A DNA stretch of 64,000 bases, taken from contig CAJINV010000002.1 of NCBI GenBank assembly GCA_905178155.1, positions 7,222,743 to 7,286,742 on the forward strand, read 5' to 3'. Both the position numbers and the translations under genes were made by a program. Under the pieces are notes generated by a model. That model had not been told where the DNA came from, did not search any database, and worked only from the letters and a program-made list of their open reading frames with translations. Origin of the DNA: Amoebophrya sp. A120. Lineage: Eukaryota; Sar; Dinophyceae; Syndiniales; Amoebophryaceae. Of this stretch, positions 56,763 to 64,000 are shown piece after piece; the stretch's first letter is position 1, and each line of letters begins with the position of its first letter.

Positions 56763-58451
56763 GGTAAAGGGTTTAAAAGTATGGATGTTGTCGTGTAGCA
56801 GCTCCTGTGAGAAGAAAGTGTACAAATCGGGGGGCGTGCGACATTCACGACATTGCTGCTACTGCATTGCAATTCGAGATGACTGGAAACAGGAAGCAGA
56901 TTCTTTGCAGTGTTGCAGGGATCTCAAAAAAAAAAAAAAACGGCCGATAGCAGATATTATGCTGAGGCACGATGCAGCAGGAGAAGGAGATGATGAGTTG
57001 GAACTGGAACAAGTTATTTCTTGCTGCGGTCTATATCAATCTATTTGTATCTCCATGCATGTCGTCCTTGCGACAGGATCAACGCGTTGATGCCGCAGTC
57101 GCTCTGGTGCAGCTGTTCTTGCTGCATGAGTCGTTGTAGAAGTAGTTATGCTTTTATGCATCTAGAACTAGAACTAGATATATCGCTGCGGGAACTCCCA
57201 TGATAATAGCGAGCAGATTTCGTGTACAATGAAGACGAACAGTGGAGGGCAAAAACATCTGCTGCTCCGGAGGCGGCTTGCTCTTCTACTTCCGGAAGGG
57301 GCTCGACTTCGCGTTGCGCAAGCGAGGACTCCAGTACTTGGCTGTGATGTTTCAATGGGAGGCGTCGGCGACGTGTTCCTGCACCTTCTCTAGTCGTCTT
57401 GCCTTAGTAAATCAAATCGGCTCGTCTGGATGTTCTCAGGTTCAAAGATAGATCTGGAAATGACTCGGCCAAGGATCTTCTGAACGAATGAAAATCAATG
57501 ATCCAAGTCCAAAAGTCGGTGGACGAAATAGATCTGTTTTCTCATGGTTATAGCCGCAACCAGGAGTGGATGTGAGCCAGCGTTTCCTGCGCGAAAACAA
57601 CATCCCGCTCCTGCAAGATAGAAACCATCATTCACATCACGACTCTGTTCCTTTTGAAAAAGTTTCAATGATTCTACGACGTGGCGGCCTTCGTAGGATC
57701 GATCGGTCACAGTAAAGTCGATGGCATTTCCAGATCAATGCAACTTACCGGCTTTAAAGTCCAAAACAGTTTCGTCGAGGCCGCTGATCTCTGTGCTTTC
57801 ATCACAATGGTCCGACTTTGCATTCTGCCATGTCTTCGGTGGAGAGAAAGGCAGGCTCAAATCCTGATCAACAAAATCGAAGATCTTTTTGAATAAAAAT
57901 GACAGCTGGTAGTGGTCACGAGGAAGAGGATCTAGGCGGCACATAAATGCAGGATCACGATCATTCTGAGGATGCTTCGGTGTTTCTGTTTCAGTATCAG
58001 AAAATGATTATGACAAGAAAAATCCACGTCTATTCGCTCGCTGATGTTGCGGCCTGGATCCTTAACGACCGTGGCGCGCTGCGCAAAAACAAAAGCCCGC
58101 TTCAAGAAGTCATCACCATCACGCTGTTCATTTTATCCAAAAACCGAATGCAGTTGCGTTATTCCGGAAGGAACGAACATCATAATTTCACTTAAGTATA
58201 CCAAATCAGTGTTTTTTGTTTTTATTGCTCCCGTAGTGCTGCTGCTTTTCTTTTTCTTCTTCTAGTGTAAAGTAAAAGCTTTCTGTCATTGGAGCTTTAC
58301 CCAAAGGGAAAGGATATCTGGAATTAAGTACGCTTCAGCTGCATCCGAATACGTTATATTGATTCTTCTGCCAAAATAAGAAGGTCCGGTGGACAAAAAT
58401 CGTGCAATTTCGCGGTTGACATTCACGAAAGTACTAGAAACGGAACAAACA
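56763..58451. other. Intergenic, no gene supported
   Basis: About 1.7 kb. Holds an A14-type homopolymer run near 56925-56940. A 54-codon frame (ATG 57229, stop 57391-57393) with Leu/Arg-rich GC-biased composition is noted but not supported. Pyrimidine-rich DNA near 58200-58265 precedes the next gene. Confidence 0.4.
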
Positions 58452-59303
58452 ATGTCCAAAATGGTGAAAGGAAAAATTTGTTCCCTCGCGTTTGCCGCGA
58501 TTCTCTGCGTCGTCGCAACCAGCTTCGGAGGAGGGCTTGGTATGTGTCTTGTTACTGCTGTGCGGCCTTCCGCGCGCGGGATGATCACGACTGAGGAGGA
58601 AATGCAAGACATCGCCCTTAACGGAGACGCGGACGAGCGCGAGTGGGCACTTGCTTGCTTAGCCGACTTAAGCTGGTGCAAGGAGAGGACGATGAGGACG
58701 AAGAGAAGAAGCGAGCGAAGACAACGCGCAAAAGCTCGCGCGAGAGAAACTGCGGTGGAAGCAGGTCGTGCGCCGAGTACTCCACGACGAGCGATAGAAC
58801 CGGCTCCTGCAGCCACGCCTCCTGCCAGAACGCCAAATCATTTGTTTGGGAACACTCCGTCTCCGTCTCCCGTACAGCCCCTGCACGCGCTGGTTACTCC
58901 ACCACGTCAGGCAGGAGCCCCTGGTGCTCCAATGGTTGCTCCTGAGGCAAAAACGCCGGCTACGTTGTATGCGGATACGCCGTCACCCATTCGGATGCGG
59001 ACGGCGCTGCCCCGACCTGTAGCTGCTGCTCAGCCGCAACCTGCGCCACCAGGAGCGGGGGCACCGCCCGAAATTGACCTGGAGGGCATGGCAAGGGCTT
59101 TGGGTTTTTCACGTGAGCAGACCATTGTGTTGCGTAACCGCTTCGATCAACTGTTACGGAACACGGCCTTTCTCCAAGCTGCGCCTAGCATCGCAGCCTC
59201 AGCCGCCCAAGCCGCACAGAGCGCAAGAAATGCTGCTCAGCCTGGTATTGAACACCCTGGAAATGCTCCCGCTTCTCCTCCTCCTGCAGGCGGAATATTA
59301 TGA
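58452..59303 (+). CDS. Secreted-type Pro/Ala-rich protein
   Basis: Single exon, 283 residues from ATG 58452. The N-terminus MSKMVKGKICSLAFAAILCV is a classic signal-peptide pattern (basic, hydrophobic, then SFGGG). Then an acidic segment (EEEMQDIALNGDADEREW), a very basic tract (RTKRRSERRQRAKARARE), and a Pro/Ala/Thr-rich region with repeated TPSP units (NTPSPSP, DTPSPIR). The C-terminus has an amphipathic helix (FSREQTIVLRNRFDQLL) and an Ala-rich run. No known domain. The layout (signal, basic tract, low complexity) fits a secreted or effector-like protein of a parasite, an inference. Confidence 0.65.
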   Translation: MSKMVKGKICSLAFAAILCVVATSFGGGLGMCLVTAVRPSARGMITTEEEMQDIALNGDADEREWALACLADLSWCKERTMRTKRRSERRQRAKARARETAVEAGRAPSTPRRAIEPAPAATPPARTPNHLFGNTPSPSPVQPLHALVTPPRQAGAPGAPMVAPEAKTPATLYADTPSPIRMRTALPRPVAAAQPQPAPPGAGAPPEIDLEGMARALGFSREQTIVLRNRFDQLLRNTAFLQAAPSIAASAAQAAQSARNAAQPGIEHPGNAPASPPPAGGIL

Positions 59304-61788
59304 GGGCGCACGCACCACGGGCGCCGCGGAGCGAGGTGCTCGTCCTAATTTTTGAAGAAAATCATGCGGGTTTTGTGCCTGTTGTGTCGGGACGATAATC
59401 GGAAACCGAATGCCGGCTGAAGCCGCGTTTTCGGGAAACAGGAGAAAAGAATGCAGCGCGTATAATTAAGTATAGTAGAAGGAGCCTCAAGATTTTTTGC
59501 TCCGTATGAACATGCGAGTACTTTCGAAGAAGGTAGATGTAGAACAGAAATGGAAATGGTGTGCAAATCTGTGGCGTCTTTGACTCTGCCTATAAGTGTT
59601 TAGTGGGAACGGCATACTACTACCTGTAGTATACCTGTGCTACTATGCAAGAAAAAGTCTTTTTCTTTTTGTGTATGATTGAGCAGAGACGTCGCGCAAG
59701 TCTGTTTGTGTATGATTGTAGTGCAGAAAGAACAGCTGCCATTGTTTTGAGAAGTTCATGCGATTACGTTATTTTGCTTTTGCTATTGAAAGAAGAAATA
59801 GGGGGACGAAAAAATAAGAATTTTTGGAAGGTGTGCATGTAGTTCATGTTTTGCATGATAAGTATATCTGACTGACACGATGAAAAAGAAGAAAAGCAAT
59901 CGTATAAAATGGAGAACCAGGAAAGGGTAGTACGCTTCGGGTAAGCTGCAGCCGCATCACTCAACTTAAAACCTGTAGGTTCAGACTTAGAGCGTAGGAA
60001 CAAAATGAAAAAAAAACTACAACACATCAAACACCAACAGTGACGAGACAGCAATAGAAGAAGAAGGAGACGTAAATCGTCGGCCCCAGCGGTATTTCTC
60101 GCCAGTGGCTGGATCACTTTTTTCAGATCTCTGCTCCTTTTATGCTTCAAACAGTTGCGGTCCACCGCTAAGGCTTAACTATGACTACAGGAGGGAATGC
60201 CAGTTGTGAGCATGTTGAAACAGATGAAGCCCTGACCAATTAATAACAAGAGTTAACTTTTTGATCATTGCACATACTTACAATGGGAAACCAAGCGCGG
60301 CCTGCGCCCGCTAACGAAGGATCGCGCCTGCCGTGATGTTTTAACGGAGAACGTCGATGAAGCGCACATCCACATGTTTCTCCATTGGTCTTTATTCGCT
60401 TTTTCTCTTTCTACTTGCCGCACGACATCATTTCTGAATCAATGGTCGTTGATTCTAACTCCATTCACAGACTGAGAGTCGCTGACAGATTTCAGGATCC
60501 GCGTATCGATGGGGTGTCGGAGATCATTTGTAGTTGCATCTTGCCCCGAAAAATACAAATCTTTTTGCCCTTGAAAGTGTATTTTCTAGGATGCTGACGT
60601 AGAAGATGAAGATCAGCGCCACCGCCACTGTGGAATGTGATGTGGATGGTATTTTTGTTGCAGCTTTTGTCGTTGGTGTTGTGATCAGTTGCAGGTTACA
60701 AGTGGAAGCAGCTAGTTATAATTGTCATTGTCTAAGGCAGGAACAGGATCAACAAACTACATGATCAGGTCGCGGTCCGCAAGAGACCACGTTAGCGCTG
60801 TGGTTCTCCACTGAAGATATTTGAACCCCGAGTTCTATGTAATACTAGCAGCCAGTGCTGGAATCAGTCACGGCCAAAACCAACTTGTGCCAAAAGGATC
60901 TAGAATTCCGTATGTGTATGATCGGGTCTATCAATGTCTGTTGGAGGTTGATCTAGTTATTGTCGACCCGGTTTTTCATGTCTTATTTTTAGCAGCTGTG
61001 ATGGTGCTTATTTTTTAGCACATGATGCAGCTTGTATCAGTTGTGAGTGTGAGCATCATAAAGTACTGACAAGGGAGATTAAGGTTCTTGCAGAATACGG
61101 AGCGAGATTTCGATCTACGCTACTATCAGCATCATCGTCTTTATGGCTAGAACATACAAAAAGATCTCGCTAATACTTTGATGAGTTTCGATTTACTTCT
61201 CAATTGCATTTTTTTTGGCTTTTGTATCGTTTGTATTTAACCGGCGGCACCACTGGAGGACCAGAAGCTAGCAGAACTGTTTGCAATTCTTCCTTCGCAT
61301 CGAGACGATGGGAAAGGAAATGTGGATTATAACGACGAACTGACGCACACACATTTGTTTTCGTGGATGTTGATGTTTCAACATTTAGCATTTGCATGAG
61401 TTTTTTATCAATACGAACAAATAAGTAGATCATGATCGAGCGTAGTTCTCTATCAATATTATGGAAAGACAGTGCTTCGCTGTGATAATATTTTTGATTG
61501 AGTTCTCTTCTGCATAGCAAGCTATAGTTGTACGACCTATAATTTTTTTCTACTACTCGTTCAAAAAAAATTTACACCGCATGTTTTTCTCCGTTTTACC
61601 ACGATTTTTCTTTTCCTTGGGAACCGACATTTTGATTGCAAGATACTTAGCAACGTCAACGATTTTCAACGCTCTCATCTTTCAGGCTCTTGACTTTCGA
61701 TTTTCTGAATCAAAGCATTGACCGAAGCACCCCGGTTGACTAACATGTCACCTTGTTCGTTGTAAAAACCAAAACGCGGAGAATCGAC
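59304..61788. other. Intergenic, no gene supported
   Basis: About 2.5 kb of AT-rich DNA, the longest empty stretch besides the GC-rich island region. Open frames are short and composition-driven. No inverted-repeat element, tRNA or other RNA gene could be supported. Confidence 0.45.
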
Positions 61789-64000
61789 ATGATGGAGACG
61801 ACCCTGAATGCCCGACAGTCCTTGCGCCCTGAGCTGAGGTGTGTAGGCGACACCAATCGAGCACGCCGACGCTGCTACGACGCAACGGCTACAGGGACAT
61901 CTCGCAGCTCCTCGATGGTGGTTGCGAAGCGAGACCGCGACTGCAGTTCTTGGGGTTCTGTTGTATCAAAAAGAACGACAAGAAGACTACTCGCTGTCGC
62001 TACGCTGAGCTGTGTTTCGATCATTAGTTCACATACGAGCGCGAGTTCGAGCCTCTACTTCTATGCCGCAGCGCTGCAAACAGGGGCTGAGGAGCACCAG
62101 GGGGGCAGCTTTGTAGGCTACGGCCAGCTCGTCAATCATGTGATCAATAATTATCCTGGCGCGCTGAGCAAGGCCGAACCGCGCGCCGCGGGACCGGCGT
62201 CCGGAATCGGCTCGATTCGCCCTCCCCCACCGACTCCGGCGGCTGGGCCGTTTCTTCTTACACACCCGCACGAACAGCCTCGCATTGCGCCGTTCCAGCT
62301 CAATGCGGCATCGTCACTCGCTCGCACCTCCAGCAGCGGTGGAACTTATGTGACAACCGGGGGGACGACCACAACTACAACACGCACACCTACTCCTACA
62401 CCCCGATTGATTCCCCCCCGCCGAAATAGCCTTGACACGACAAGAACACCTTTGGAGCAGGGTCGTGAAAGCTACCATGCGACGAGCAGTAGCCAACAGC
62501 GTGAGGTGCTGGTCGACCACGACCAAGATGAGACCCACAGCAGCGCTGGCACCACTCCCGCGCAGCCGTTGAGGAGATTACCTCCATCTTCGGCATTGTC
62601 ACCGACGCTACCACGCCCACCCGGGCCTGTTGTGCCTGTTTTTCCAACACCGGATCGCCACAATGTAGTTGTTACGGACGACGCATTATGGGCAGTGTTG
62701 ACAGGCCCGATTTCACACCGGCCTGGTACGAGTGCACCGGCCGAAATGAACGCGCACCAACAGGGCCGCCACATGAGAAACAGCCCGTTTTTCAGCAACT
62801 ACCCTTCCCACCCGGCCGGGGCGCAAGTGACGGACGACGAGGCTGGTACTGTTCTAGTTCTCGTGAGCATCGTGCTGAAGAGCAGACTGATTATCATGGT
62901 CAAGTTCTTGCAGTACACAGAGATATAGTCATCATGTTGAAGGAAAGAGTCTAGCTTTAGAGGAGGCGAGATAAAACATGTTGCCAGCACATGCCAATGC
63001 CTCAGTACTTCATCCCTAGACCCGCCACGGCGTCGCTTTCTCGGATCTCGATCTTCTTTTTAGGGCCACGCCACTAGGCTGTCAGCCCGCTGCTTCTGGA
63101 CCAGGCCGCTCTTTGATATTTACTGTTCCTTGTTCCTGACCAGAGCACAGGAGCAGGTTGCTCCTCCTAATTCTCGGCAACAAGACTTATTATATCATAC
63201 AAGCGAAAGTAGGACCGTTTTTTTTTTTTTCAGGCTCCCGCTTTTCGGTCTCATTCCAGGTACGAACGATGCGGCGCTTTTCGGTCTTAACTCGTCGCAT
63301 GGGCGACAAAATGGCGACACACTTACGAGATTGCAGCGGATAACGGGCGACCTGATGCAGGGACGTCGCGGGCTCGGATCCTCGACCACTACGGACCATG
63401 ATTATAATGATGAAAACTCCACGACTTCTGTGGTGGAGAGTCCTCCAGCACTGTCACCAGCGAACGTGATTCCCAGTAGCAGCTCCAGCACTGTCGCCAG
63501 CACTCGCACTCCACAAGCACCAGCGGCACCACGCCACCGAGACCCACAGCAGCGAAGCCCGTCCAGCTTGATACTCGATACTGAGTTCGACCCCACGAGC
63601 TTTCGTGGGCAGCAGGACCGTCAACACAGAAGCGGCGCGGGCAGGAGAAGCCGGTGGAGCAGGCTGGCTTCGTCGACGAGAAGTAGGACCAATTACGTTT
63701 CTCCCTTTGAAATGTTTGAGGCACATCTTCAAGCGGACGAAAGCGATGAAGATCAGCACGATGAAGACATTGATATCCTGCTGGAGGGCGGCGATGATTA
63801 TGATGTAATTCTTGGCCCCCCCGCGCCGTTGGATGATATCCACGGAGATGAAGGAGCTCCATCGACCCCTCCGGGATCCGGAACATTCGCGCCCGTGACG
63901 CGGGGAGGTTGGATCAGTCCGCCTCGCGCAGAGACAAGAAGAGCTACTTCATCCTACGTCGAGCTGCACCAGCAGCAGCCACAGCGCGTTCTTGTAAGTC
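61789..64000 (+). CDS. Signal-anchored Thr/Pro-rich protein (3'-partial)
   Basis: Exon 1 61789-62845, GT-AG intron 62846-63259, exon 2 from 63260 to at least 63993, where a GTAAGT donor-like site appears at the window edge. The join DDEAG/TNDAALFG is in frame. About 80 residues in lies a hydrophobic segment (LLAVATLSCVSIISS) after an Arg-rich stretch, as in signal anchors of exported parasite proteins. The rest is Pro-, Thr-, Ser- and Gln-rich (GGTTTTTTRTPTPTPRL) with acidic patches (DESDEDQHDEDIDIL) in exon 2. No domain recognised. The ATG at 61789 is the first in frame. The 3' end lies beyond the window. Confidence 0.6.

Overview
The window looks like a gene-dense nuclear contig from an alveolate protist. 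The best fit is a syndinean dinoflagellate parasite of the Amoebophrya type. That is an inference from eukaryotic gene content (Ski2-like helicase, PRMT, UBE2W-like E2, CDC14 phosphatases), genes almost all on one strand, a standard stop-codon set, and many short inverted-repeat insertions that behave as introns. Such introner elements with non-canonical splice sites have been reported from Amoebophrya genomes. No bacterial operons, rRNA genes, CRISPR arrays or convincing tRNA genes were seen.

Layout. 1-4 kb: 3' part of a large disordered RS-repeat gene. 5.4-7.7 kb: a cysteine-rich protein gene. 8.4-8.8 kb: a possible minus-strand exon. 9.1-10.8 kb: a phytanoyl-CoA dioxygenase-like gene. 11.5-11.9 kb: a small gene with an internal in-frame TGA. 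12.8-13.7 kb: a coiled-coil gene. 15-25 kb: three tandem CDC14-type phosphatase genes, the first two inside a recent ~4 kb tandem duplication. 26.6-28.2 kb: a GC-rich island of unknown nature. 29-37 kb: a very large multipass membrane protein. 38-39.7 kb: a protein arginine methyltransferase. 40.7-41.6 kb: a UBE2W-like E2. 42.8-49.3 kb: a Ski2-like RNA helicase with a PDZ-like insert. 50.4-64 kb: a sparse region holding four intron-poor genes for low-complexity, probably secreted or membrane-anchored proteins, one with a RING-like domain. The fourth runs off the window.

The main result is a set of fifteen short elements (109-308 bp) inside coding genes. Each has terminal inverted repeats that nearly always start TATC or TATG. 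Fourteen are flanked by perfect 5-bp target-site duplications. Deleting the element plus one duplication copy restores the reading frame in every case; the fifteenth, without a duplication, also restores a frame. No register of those fourteen introns gives GT-AG splice sites. They fall into several inverted-repeat families that share the outermost bases. Two near-identical copies lie in opposite orientation in neighbouring genes, and the CDC14 paralogues act as natural empty-site controls. Ordinary GT-AG introns occur in the same genes, so two intron types coexist.

Limits: exon structures come from reading-frame continuity, domain continuity and paralogue comparison, without RNA evidence. The 5' exons of the cysteine-rich and coiled-coil genes are unresolved. 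Promoters and terminators could not be identified with confidence.
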